Below the pieces are notes generated by a model. It did not search any database. It was not told the DNA's origin and saw only the letters and a list, made by a program, of their open reading frames with translations. From the IMG/VR virus record IMGVR_UViG_3300037882_000695, positions 1 through 55,756 of that record: DNA of 55,756 nucleotides; one strand, 5' to 3'. Position 1 is the first letter of the stretch. Each line of letters begins with the position of its first letter. Origin of the DNA: a virus. The translations under genes and the position numbers were made by a program. Positions 30,629-36,651 of this stretch are shown piece by piece.

Positions 30629-30901
30629 CTATTCCTCCAGGCTTTGGGCGAACTCTTGAACTGACCGCTTGCAGAACGCCCGTACGTTGCTTGGAAACCT
30701 GCCCTTGCGGATCTTCCGAGCGACCGCTAACCGGTCGAGTGTCCTGCCTGAGACAGAAAGGAACTTCGCGGCCTCATCGACACTGAGAAGTCCATCAACC
30801 CCGAACTTGTAACCCCATGCGTCGTCCGCAGCGGATCCGAAGATTTTGGGTTTTGTTGCCATAGTTCCTGCCATGTGTGACCCTGTGTTTGAGTTGGTCA
30901 T
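30629..30901 (-). CDS. xis: excisionase-like helix-turn-helix protein
   Basis: A 90-aa protein (a start at 30874, with AGGG 6 bases upstream, is also possible). The C-terminal half is an AlpA/excisionase-type HTH: LLSVDEAAKFLSVSGRTLDRL, then ARKIRKGRFPSNVRAF and a recognition-helix tail. It lies on the far side of attP from the integrase, a usual position for xis, and is the first gene of the long leftward operon. It should bind attP and favour excision; it may also regulate the operon. Confidence 0.65.
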   Translation of the reverse strand: MTNSNTGSHMAGTMATKPKIFGSAADDAWGYKFGVDGLLSVDEAAKFLSVSGRTLDRLAVARKIRKGRFPSNVRAFCKRSVQEFAQSLEE

Positions 30902-31063
30902 CGTTGTCGTGGCGGGATTCTACTGACGGTTTTTTGGGTGATCCGAGTTTCCGAAACTTACCCGACAACTACCGTAGATTTCCCAAAAGTTCCCCGATGG
31001 AATCGACGATTTTCAGGGTTGACAGGGGTTCTTTGAAAACTGGTCTGTGTCGTGTTGGCGAAC

Positions 31064-31328
31064 TCGGGAAGGGTTCGGGAAGGGTTGTGCCAGCAGGTGT
31101 AAACGCGGGTGACTACGGCGCGTCGTGGGTTGTCTGGTGTTGTCAACCGGATAGTCTAACTACACCTAGACTTGCGGCGTTTTTATGGCATTGTTGCCAA
31201 CCGTGCATAAGTCCTGTCGTGGTGGTCTTTTGCTTGACTGGGGGTCAAGAGGTCGCAGGTTCAAATCCTGTCAGCCCGATTAGAGTTACGACGATTTGGA
31301 GTAGTGGTCAGGTGTAAACCTGGTGACT
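31064..31328. promoter_or_regulatory. attP: attP region with arm-type repeats
   Basis: A noncoding stretch between the excisionase-like gene and the integrase. CAGGTGTAAAC plus GGTGACT occurs at 31094-31114 and again at 31309-31328, one on each side of the tRNA-derived core, as expected for integrase arm-binding sites. An 11-bp tandem repeat (TCGGGAAGGGT) lies at 31064-31085. The left arm is about 120 bp and the right arm about 30 bp from the core. Confidence 0.75.
31233..31279 (+). other. attP core: 3' half of tRNA-Pro(GGG)
   Basis: Starts with the anticodon stem-loop: CTTGA, loop CTGGGGG (anticodon GGG), TCAAG. The variable loop AGGTC, T-arm GCAGG-TTCAAAT-CCTGT, acceptor strand CAGCCCG and discriminator A follow. 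The 5' half (D arm and 5' acceptor strand) is absent, so this is not a working tRNA but the identity block that restores the host gene after integration. Confidence 0.9.
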
Positions 31329-31332
31329 GTGA

Positions 31333-32445
31333 TTACCCGAGAAGCCGCGACATGATCGATGTTGCGGCCACCTGATGACACTCCAACACATGAGAGTAGA
31401 TATCCATCGTGGTGGAAACCTTGGCGTGTCCAAGCTGTTTCGACACGACTGTTGGTGGAATTCCCGCACCGAGAGCCAGCGTCGCGTAGGTGTGGCGAGT
31501 GTGATGGAATCCACGATGTTCAATGGCGAGTTGAACCAAAAGAGGATCCCACGTCTTCACGCGAAATGTGCCGCGACTCTGGACGCCCTTGCCGCGTTCT
31601 CCCGGATAAACCAGTTTCGAACTGGCGTTTCCTTCGGCCATCAGGATCCCGCGATGTTGCCGTAATGCGTCAATCGTGCTGGCCGTCAGATCGATGGTTC
31701 TGATCGAGGCTTTAGTCTTGGGTTTCGCCAGTGTGCTTCTGCCCGAAATTTCAACGGCTTGCTGATCGATTCGTATCTGCGACGCCTTCCAGTCAATCCG
31801 ATCCCATTCCAGACCAAATATTTCTCCCTGCCGCATTCCCGCTGCGATTCCTAACTGGATGGCAATGTGATGACGCTGACCGACTGTCTCACTCAGAAGC
31901 AATTTCGATTCAGCCAGCGTGAACGGGAATATCGGTTCCGTTTCGTGCGTCGGCTTCGCGGCGTGCTCGAAAGGATCCGTAGAAATCATTCTCAGCCTGA
32001 ACGCGTGACCGACTGCTGCGCGGAGAACGGTGAAAGCATTCTGGCGAGTTCTGGATCCAACCTCATCGCGAGCCATACCCGCCGTCAGGTGTTGAATGTG
32101 AATCGGTTCAAATGTCTTGAGAAGAATGGATCCCACTCGCGGGATGATGTGCTTTTCGCACGCAATCCGATAGCTTTCCTTGGTGTTGTCGGACATTTCC
32201 GAAACAACATCCCGAAGCCATGTTTGCAAAAACGCTGCGATGGTAAATCGCTGTGGAGAGCGTATGAGGGCGACTTCCGATTCAGCCCTCAGCGTTTGAA
32301 GAATTGCGACCGCATCGGCGTGCTTCCATGCCGTGCGGGTTATTCGCTTCAGCTCAGATCCGATCTTGACCGTCACTGAAATTCGGTAGCGACCTGATTT
32401 CTCCTTTGAAATCGATCCCTCACCGTTCGCCCGTTTCTTCGCCAT
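31333..32445 (-). CDS. int: tyrosine-family site-specific integrase
   Basis: A 370-aa protein; ATG at 32445 (MAKKRANGEGSI) has AAGGA upstream, better than an in-frame codon 12 residues earlier. N-terminal arm-binding strands (SGRYRISVTVKI) and a SAM-like core-binding domain precede the catalytic domain with GMRQGEIFGLEWDRI (Arg), FHHTRHTYATLAL (His-x-x-Arg), KQLGHAKVSTTMDIYSH (His and the Tyr nucleophile). It recombines attP (56 bp downstream of its stop) with the host tRNA-Pro gene. It overlaps the upstream small gene by 26 bp. Confidence 0.93.
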   Translation of the reverse strand: MAKKRANGEGSISKEKSGRYRISVTVKIGSELKRITRTAWKHADAVAILQTLRAESEVALIRSPQRFTIAAFLQTWLRDVVSEMSDNTKESYRIACEKHIIPRVGSILLKTFEPIHIQHLTAGMARDEVGSRTRQNAFTVLRAAVGHAFRLRMISTDPFEHAAKPTHETEPIFPFTLAESKLLLSETVGQRHHIAIQLGIAAGMRQGEIFGLEWDRIDWKASQIRIDQQAVEISGRSTLAKPKTKASIRTIDLTASTIDALRQHRGILMAEGNASSKLVYPGERGKGVQSRGTFRVKTWDPLLVQLAIEHRGFHHTRHTYATLALGAGIPPTVVSKQLGHAKVSTTMDIYSHVLECHQVAATSIMSRLLG

Positions 32446-32623
32446 GCCCCATATCCTTCGCAACTGTAGCCATTGCGACAACGGAAAGATTCCGGGCGGC
32501 TTCGTAAAGTTCCGGGAACAGGTCGCGGCGTTCCTTGATCTGCTCTGCCAGGATGTTCGCCGCTCGCATCTGACGTGTCAGCCAATCCCTATGGCTTTCT
32601 CTTGGCTGGCCGTTTGTCTCCAT
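32420..32623 (-). CDS. 67-aa hypothetical protein
   Basis: A helical protein (METNGQPRESHRDWLTRQMRA...) that overlaps the integrase start by 26 bp and the upstream HTH-like gene by 35 bp. No domain is seen. Its position suggests a regulator or co-factor of integration, translated before the integrase. Confidence 0.45.
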   Translation of the reverse strand: METNGQPRESHRDWLTRQMRAANILAEQIKERRDLFPELYEAARNLSVVAMATVAKDMGHGEETGER

Positions 32624-32858
32624 TGTCTACCCCTCTCGCAATATCCTGCCACCACCACGCGGCGTCTACAACCATGAGATTGCCTGCCCTCAGCGTGCGA
32701 ATCCCGAACCCTTTGACGTATTCCTTGACCGTTTCTTCGGTCATTCCGAGAACTTCAGCCCAATCTGCAACGAGAAACTTGCCGTTTTCCGGCAAAAACC
32801 GTTGACGAGGATCTGATCGGAGCGTACCATCCATTGCGTCACCTGCCCATTCTCTCAA
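32589..32858 (-). CDS. excisionase-like HTH protein of the integrase operon
   Basis: An 89-aa protein (an alternative start MDGTLRSDPRQ lies at 32834). The central part LVADWAEVLGMTEETVKEYVKGFGIRT is a helix-turn-helix, followed by a strand LRAGNLMVVDAAWWW, the pattern of small MerR/excisionase-like proteins. It is first in the three-gene integrase operon. Either this or the protein at 30.6-30.9 kb may be the true excisionase. Confidence 0.6.
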   Translation of the reverse strand: MREWAGDAMDGTLRSDPRQRFLPENGKFLVADWAEVLGMTEETVKEYVKGFGIRTLRAGNLMVVDAAWWWQDIARGVDNGDKRPAKRKP

Positions 32859-32889
32859 AAATTGTGGGTGAACGAATTGAAATCACCGA

Positions 32890-32918
32890 AAGCTCACGAT
32901 TCGCAGTCGTGAGCTTTT
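32890..32918. terminator. hairpin terminator upstream of the integrase operon
   Basis: An 11-bp perfect stem (AAAGCTCACGA / TCGTGAGCTTT) with a 7-nt loop, followed on the plus strand by one more T. It sits between the integrase operon start and the plus-strand regulator, so it could stop leftward transcription coming from further right before it enters the int operon. The T tract is short. Confidence 0.6.
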
Positions 32919-32984
32919 GTGGCTCTTTGAGGTCAAACCGCGATCACTTCATTTGATTGCCTCCCCTCAATTTTGAATTCTGCG

Positions 32985-33335
32985 TTAATCCGTCGATCTC
33001 TCTTGCAAGTCCGCGCAGGACTGTGCGATATTCTTGACGCCGGGTAGCGTCGTGCAGGTCGCTTGTTGATTAGTAGTCTCCGAGCTTGATCTGCTGCTTT
33101 GCAAGGGTCCAATCTTGCGTAGCCGCTGCCCGGTTTGTTTTTTGTAGCCGAAACCACCACAGTTCGGCAACTCCATTCGGCGAATAATTTGCCAACCGGA
33201 TTGCAATTGTGCAAGTGTCTTTTGATGGATGGAATGTCTATCTTCAGCGTTTTTGTCTGACGTGATCCACTCAAGTCGCCCGTTTCGCGTTGCCGATACG
33301 CTGCAAGGAATATTGCCACTTTTCGGAAAACACCC
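32985..33335 (-). pseudogene. possible decayed coding region
   Basis: A minus-strand frame is open for about 117 codons without a good start (internal RLEWITSDKNAEDRHSIHQ and QSGWQIIRRMELPNCGGFGY look genuine). A second frame just below, ending at 32943, also looks coding. This suggests an inactivated gene. Between 32919 and 33358 nothing else is seen except a short inverted repeat TTGCA-ATTG-TGCAA at 33201-33214, which might be an operator for the plus-strand regulator. Confidence 0.35.
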
Positions 33336-33358
33336 CTAAAACACGCAAGGATTATTGC

Positions 33359-33865
33359 ATGAATCGGCAGTATGTGGCCGCAACCGGCAATATACATGGC
33401 ATGTTCACTGCGGTGAATCGACCGTCCAGAGCGGCAATTTCGGCAGGAATCACCCGTGAAAATATTTTGGGAAAAACTATCTGGGACTTCGGTGACGACG
33501 TTCTCGAGCAGGAGATTCGGGACAATTTCGCGCGGTGCCTGATGGACGGTTCCGAGGTGCACTACAAGACCAGCAGCCACATTCAGGGCGTTACCGAGCA
33601 CTGGGACTGTCGGATTATGCCAGCGCCGGAAACTGCCGTGCTGATCGTCGCCGAGGAGTTTTTTGACGACACTCCCGACATGACCGCCGAGGATGTCCAG
33701 ATCATTTCCTATCTCGACCAGGATCTCACTGTCCACCAGATCGGGCTGGCGATGCACATTTGCGACACGACCGCCGCAAGCAAGCTGTACCGCCTGCGCA
33801 CAAAATGCGGCGTGCAGACGAATCACGGCCTGCTGTCGTGGGCCGCTAGACGTGGTGTGATCTGA
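33359..33865 (+). CDS. PAS-like / LuxR-type HTH regulator
   Basis: A 168-aa protein on the plus strand; the ATG at 33359 has AAGGA 7 bases upstream, better than the in-frame start 23 codons earlier. Residues 1-100 fit a PAS fold: FTAVNRPSRAAISAGIT, ENILGKTIWDFGDDVLEQEI, then HWDCRIMPAPETAVLIVAEEF. Residues 110-168 form a LuxR-type HTH: MTAEDVQIISYLDQDLTVHQI, DTTAASKLYRLRTKCGV, and NHGLLSWAARRGVI. It lies in the lysogeny region facing away from int. It may sense a small molecule or redox signal and act instead of a CI repressor. Confidence 0.7.
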   Translation: MNRQYVAATGNIHGMFTAVNRPSRAAISAGITRENILGKTIWDFGDDVLEQEIRDNFARCLMDGSEVHYKTSSHIQGVTEHWDCRIMPAPETAVLIVAEEFFDDTPDMTAEDVQIISYLDQDLTVHQIGLAMHICDTTAASKLYRLRTKCGVQTNHGLLSWAARRGVI

Positions 33866-34045
33866 CATTGCGCCCGGCTCATTCCGGCAGTGACCACGAT
33901 CAATGGCAGGCTGGATTCCTCTACAGCCCGGCGAGTCACCTGTTGATTGTCGCGAATCCATGGCGACGGACGAGACAATACCGCCGTCACGAGTCGCGGT
34001 CAACGGAATGTTTGCCGAAAATGTTTTGTGTTAGCGCGAATGCGT

Positions 34046-34075
34046 TTGAAATATTCCGGTGAGCGGCGGTATGAT
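34046..34075 (+). promoter_or_regulatory. sigma-70-type promoter of the structured RNA
   Basis: -35 TTGAAA at 34046-34051 and -10 TATGAT at 34070-34075, separated by 18 bp. The expected transcription start at about 34082 coincides with the first base pair of the first long helix of the structured RNA (34083). No reading frame starts there. Confidence 0.6.
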
Positions 34076-34082
34076 TTCGCTT

Positions 34083-34526
34083 GTCCCGACCAAGACGCAT
34101 TGCTAAATTTTGGATCTCCGCTCGTCATGAGCATTTGAACCTCGCAGTATTCTCCTGGTCGGGACGCTGCGGGGTTCTTCTTTTGGATAACACGCGGTTC
34201 GGTGGCTGACACGGTTGGAGCAATCCCCACCAGTCACCGACCGCGTTTCTAAAGTAGAACCCCGCGATTGGATGCTCCGTGTTGGACGGATTCAGCGGGT
34301 TCGACTCCCGCACCATTCAATCCTGTGGGTGTGGGGCTGTGCGGGCCTCGAGGTGAGCAGGTTTCAAAGTCACCGAGAATCGCACCGAGCGCCGGGACGT
34401 TCCTGTCTGGATCTCGAGATAATCCCTCAGATCAGCCTTCATGGTTAAACTCATGAGGGGGTCTGGGTGTGTGCCTCGAGCACCGAACTTTCCTGTCTGT
34501 TTGCAATACATTGCCAAAGGCAATGT
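34083..34526 (+). ncRNA. large structured RNA with T-loop arm (unknown class)
   Basis: Helix A: GTCCCGACCA (34083-34092) with TGGTCGGGAC (34156-34165). Helix B: GCGGGGTTCT (34169-34178) with AGAACCCCGC (34256-34265), extended by four more pairs past one mismatch. Inside B, helix C pairs 34192-34208 with 34231-34246, 16 bp with one bulge, and is topped by a GGA-GCAA-TCC GNRA hairpin. Helix D, 9 bp (34266-34274 with 34314-34322), encloses a small hairpin and a T-arm. A last 8-bp hairpin with loop AAA lies at 34508-34526. Two wobbles are G-U only if transcribed on the plus strand. No long frame is coding here. Could be a phage ncRNA or a long structured leader of the gene at 34538. The 3' end is uncertain. 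Confidence 0.6.
34266..34322 (+). ncRNA. tRNA-like three-way domain within the structured RNA
   Basis: A 9-bp closing stem, a 5-bp hairpin (TCCGT/ACGGA), and a perfect T-arm: GCGGG-TTCGACT-CCCGC, with the canonical T-loop. It lacks a D arm and a 7-nt anticodon loop, and the closing stem is separated from the T-stem by two bases, so it is not a tRNA. It may mimic the elbow of tRNA or tmRNA. Confidence 0.55.
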
Positions 34527-34537
34527 GAGCAGTCCTT

Positions 34538-34804
34538 GTGTACTGGATTCGCCGCCAGAAAGCACCAGAAATCAGATACCACGTTCTCGACATCAACCCG
34601 ATGAAGGAAGTGCTGCGGACTGAAGGAAATATCGATGCGAATGGACTTAAGAAAGCGTTGCATATCTGCCGTGGTCACTTCGCGCATTACGAGAATGGAC
34701 TGTTCGGACGTGGTGAAGCATGCACCGTTTGGAAGCCGTCGCACGTTCGCGGTTCCGTTGAGCATGGCATCGTTGACAAGGATTACCGGATTAAGATGGG
34801 ATAG
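34538..34804 (+). pseudogene. truncated conserved phage protein
   Basis: An 88-aa plus-strand frame from GTG 34538. RYHVLDINPMKEVLRTEG, then GLKKALHICRGHFAHYENGL, FGR, and WKPSHVRGSVEHGIVDKDY match the C-terminal part of a conserved phage protein family whose members are much longer. No ribosome-binding site or upstream coding is seen. Most likely the remaining 3' end of a gene whose front was lost during rearrangement next to the structured RNA; it may still be translated from GTG. Confidence 0.5.
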
Positions 34805-34862
34805 TCGGAACCAATCGCCTGAGTCGATGTCCAGCCCCTTTCTGAGTCGCGCACAAGATTTT

Positions 34863-34887
34863 TTGTACAGTACAACGGTTTTTGTAC
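34863..34887 (+). promoter_or_regulatory. operator-like TTGTAC sites
   Basis: TTGTAC-A-GTACAA (34863-34875) is a perfect palindrome around one base, and a further TTGTAC occurs at 34882-34887, exactly 19 bp from the first. The sites lie 14-38 bp upstream of the ATG at 34901, overlapping the likely promoter. This spacing suggests cooperative binding of a dimeric repressor to two faces two helical turns apart. Confidence 0.55.
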
Positions 34888-34900
34888 TCGAAAGGACGCC

Positions 34901-35152
34901 ATGAAACTTCAATGGAACACGCCAATGCCGAACGCCAGCCTTTTGAAAGCTGCTGGCACATCGCTCAACTCGCATCCATGGCGCGGTTTTTCCGCTGAGT
35001 CTGTGCGGATTCGGTTGTCTGCGATCAAGCATGGCAACGAATGGACGATCACTGCAGAAACGATTGACACTACCGAGCCAATTCCAGGATTTCGCGCATA
35101 CGACAGAATCGACCTGAATGACGTTGTTCCATCATCCGCCGTCGAGGTGTAG
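34901..35152 (+). CDS. small plus-strand protein under operator control
   Basis: An 83-aa protein with AAAGGA 5 bases before the ATG. It is beta-rich (KLQWNTPMPNASLLKAAGTS, ESVRIRLSAIKHGNEWTITAE). No domain is recognised. It has its own operator-like sites and is oriented opposite to the surrounding operons, so it may be expressed in the lysogen or act as an antirepressor-type switch protein. Confidence 0.6.
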   Translation: MKLQWNTPMPNASLLKAAGTSLNSHPWRGFSAESVRIRLSAIKHGNEWTITAETIDTTEPIPGFRAYDRIDLNDVVPSSAVEV

Positions 35153-35161
35153 AAACGACAG

Positions 35162-35184
35162 CACCCCGACGATTTGCCGGGGTG
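35162..35184. terminator. hairpin between convergent genes
   Basis: CACCCCG (35162-35168) pairs with CGGGGTG (35178-35184) around a 9-nt loop. It lies between the end of the plus-strand gene (35152) and the end of the minus-strand gene (35203), where a two-way terminator is expected. There is no T-run on either side, so it may need Rho or act as a stabiliser. Confidence 0.4.
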
Positions 35185-35202
35185 GTCGTATGCACTGGCA
35201 GT

Positions 35203-35430
35203 CTACGATGCTCGTTGTGGTCTCGGCGGTATCTTCACCATCGACCGCAGTTCTACCGCCCGTTGAAACAGATTGCGAATCCGAATGCCGTCAGTTGGAC
35301 ATGCCGACAGCGCCCACGCTTTGACCGCTTGTGAATCGCGGTTCGAGTATCGCCGCTTGTCGGACAACTGAGCCGTCCAGATGCCGCCCGGACATTCGAC
35401 GAAGCTGATTGTTGCGGTGGTCATTGTCAT
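35203..35430 (-). CDS. hypothetical protein
   Basis: A 75-aa protein starting MTMTTATISFVECPGG; GGAG lies 7 bases before the ATG at 35430. The front is beta-rich, the end basic and helical (NLFQRAVELRSMVKI). It is the last gene of the leftward 37.5-35.2 kb operon. Unknown function. Confidence 0.5.
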   Translation of the reverse strand: MTMTTATISFVECPGGIWTAQLSDKRRYSNRDSQAVKAWALSACPTDGIRIRNLFQRAVELRSMVKIPPRPQRAS

Positions 35431-35431
35431 A

Positions 35432-35614
35432 TCACGTCTCCAGAGGCTTCTTCTTGCATCGCCCAACCAATGGCCACCACTGGTATCCTACAACTCGTTG
35501 CCATTTTTGCACCGCCTCGCGAGTCTGCTCTGCTCCACATGCGGCACATTTGCGCTTACCATGATTTGCGATCCCCTCCGTCCCCTGTCGCACATGCTGC
35601 CAATCATGCTTCAC
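35432..35614 (-). CDS. 60-aa zinc-finger protein
   Basis: GTG start at 35614 with GGAG 7 bases upstream. CAACG and GRCKKK with a further His (KHDWQH) may bind a metal; the middle (KWQRVVGYQWWPLVG) is aromatic. The 16-bp stretch around its upstream ribosome-binding site is repeated exactly at its own 3' end (35432-35447 and 35616-35631). Confidence 0.5.
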   Translation of the reverse strand: MKHDWQHVRQGTEGIANHGKRKCAACGAEQTREAVQKWQRVVGYQWWPLVGRCKKKPLET

Positions 35615-35643
35615 GTCACGTCTCCAGAGGCGAGCGTTTCAGG

Positions 35644-35754
35644 TCACTTCCAGCCCGTCGCCAACTTTGCCCAATAGCCGTCGTCATCGTGAGAAATGTC
35701 AGTAACGCGATTTCGCAGAGACTTGGGTAGCTTGTCAGTCAGTGATTTGACCAT
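35644..35754 (-). CDS. 36-aa protein
   Basis: ATG at 35754 to TGA at 35644. The peptide (VKSLTDKLPKSLRNRVTDIS and on, ending YWAKLATGWK) has the short acidic-plus-Trp tail seen in many small phage proteins. It overlaps the end of the upstream gene by 20 bp. Function unknown. Confidence 0.55.
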   Translation of the reverse strand: MVKSLTDKLPKSLRNRVTDISHDDDGYWAKLATGWK

Positions 35755-35947
35755 TTCTCATCGTCCTTCGTTTGAGATACTTCCGCAAATGACGCTCAAC
35801 TTCTTCCATTTTCCGTTCAGTCAAAATCTCTGAATATGTATCTGGCAGATCGTCCGTGATAAGTTCTTCCATGCGACCGGAAATGGCGTCAAGAATCATG
35901 CCTTTGGCGATTTTCTTTGGAGTTCGCGTTTTGCCGGTCGTCATCAC
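35735..35947 (-). CDS. 70-aa basic helical protein
   Basis: A Lys/Arg-rich helical protein (TPKKIAKGMILDAISGRMEEL, ERHLRKYLKRRTMR). ATG codons at 35947 and 35944 are both possible. The charge pattern suggests nucleic-acid binding. It follows a terminator-like hairpin, so it may have its own promoter between 35948 and 35983. Confidence 0.5.
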   Translation of the reverse strand: MMTTGKTRTPKKIAKGMILDAISGRMEELITDDLPDTYSEILTERKMEEVERHLRKYLKRRTMRNGQITD

Positions 35948-35983
35948 TCATCTCCCCGTTGCGTTTGTCGTGCGGTAAAACTT

Positions 35984-36002
35984 GCCGGGGAAATTCCCCG
36001 GC
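35984..36002 (-). terminator. Rho-independent terminator
   Basis: GCCGGGGAA-A-TTCCCCGGC is a perfect inverted repeat; on the minus strand it is followed by AAGTTTTACC. It lies 15 bp after the stop of the gene at 36018, so leftward transcripts probably end or attenuate here. Confidence 0.6.
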
Positions 36003-36017
36003 ACTGCGAAGCGAACA

Positions 36018-36227
36018 TCACATCGACGCGAATACGGCCGATCCAAATTCTGGGAATGCTGTTCCCATGCCGTATTTATGGCGATAGCGAGACATTGTGC
36101 GGTACACGTTGACTCCCGTGTCTTTCAGGATTCGCTCTACCACCCACAGCGCGGCCGTTGCGTCAATCGCCAGAATTCCAGCACCATAGACGCTTGATGA
36201 AACTTCGTTGATCTTCTGAACTGTCAT
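36018..36227 (-). CDS. hypothetical protein
   Basis: A 69-aa protein starting MTVQKINEVSSSVYG, with AAGGG before the ATG at 36227. It is helical with one hydrophobic stretch (GILAIDATAALWVVERIL) and basic C-terminal half. It overlaps the end of the upstream ribbon-helix-helix gene by 65 bp. Confidence 0.5.
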   Translation of the reverse strand: MTVQKINEVSSSVYGAGILAIDATAALWVVERILKDTGVNVYRTMSRYRHKYGMGTAFPEFGSAVFASM

Positions 36228-36453
36228 GGCTGGCCCTTTTGTCACTGGCGTTTGTCGTTCGTCGCGTTTGCGATGCGGAATTGGCCATCACCCACATGCG
36301 GAACTCTGGACTGTTACGGATGGCCTCCTCAATCGCTGGTGATGCCTGTTTCGCGCCGAGGGACTTCAGGTAGTCGTTGAGTTCTGGGTGAATGCGAATC
36401 ACGCGATTTACCTTCGGGTTCGCTGCTGGTGGTCGTCCGCGTTTTTTCGTCAT
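36163..36453 (-). CDS. ribbon-helix-helix-like DNA-binding protein
   Basis: A 96-aa protein starting MTKKRGRPPAANPKV; AGGA lies 5 bases before the ATG at 36453. RGRPP is an AT-hook-like element; NRVIRIHPELNDYLKSLG has the strand-plus-helix look of an Arc/MetJ repressor, followed by SPAIEEAIRNSPEFR. The C-terminal 40 residues are polar and basic. Probably a transcription factor for this operon. Confidence 0.6.
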   Translation of the reverse strand: MTKKRGRPPAANPKVNRVIRIHPELNDYLKSLGAKQASPAIEEAIRNSPEFRMWVMANSASQTRRTTNASDKRASHDSSEDQRSFIKRLWCWNSGD

Positions 36454-36460
36454 TCGTTCC

Positions 36461-36646
36461 TCACGAGTTTCGTTCATTGTCGTCGATCTCTTCCATTGTC
36501 GCATTGCGTTCGTCCTCTGCAATGTCATGGTTGATTGATCTGGCGTGTGCCGCCATTTCGTCATACGGACCTACCGTGTCCACCGTGCCGCCGAGAATCA
36601 ATTCTGCCATGCCGCATTTTAAATCTCTCACGATTGCGTATACCAT
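36461..36646 (-). CDS. hypothetical protein
   Basis: A 61-aa acidic protein starting MVYAIVRDLKCGMAEL; the ATG at 36646 lies just after the methyltransferase stop, whose last codons supply GGAG. The front reads as a strand and helix, the end is very acidic (EDERNATMEEIDDNERN). Unknown function. Confidence 0.5.
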   Translation of the reverse strand: MVYAIVRDLKCGMAELILGGTVDTVGPYDEMAAHARSINHDIAEDERNATMEEIDDNERNS

Positions 36647-36651
36647 TTTGA

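Noticed and set aside
31233-31279. Functional tRNA-Pro gene
   Set aside because: Only the 3' half is present; no D arm or 5' acceptor strand is found upstream.
32933-34003. Minus-strand ORF of 356 codons
   Set aside because: It is antisense to the PAS-HTH gene; its composition (Arg/His/Cys-rich, no domain) is typical of a shadow frame.
34451-35032. Minus-strand ORF of 193 codons
   Set aside because: Antisense to the truncated plus-strand gene and to the operator-controlled gene; no ribosome-binding site and unnatural sequence.
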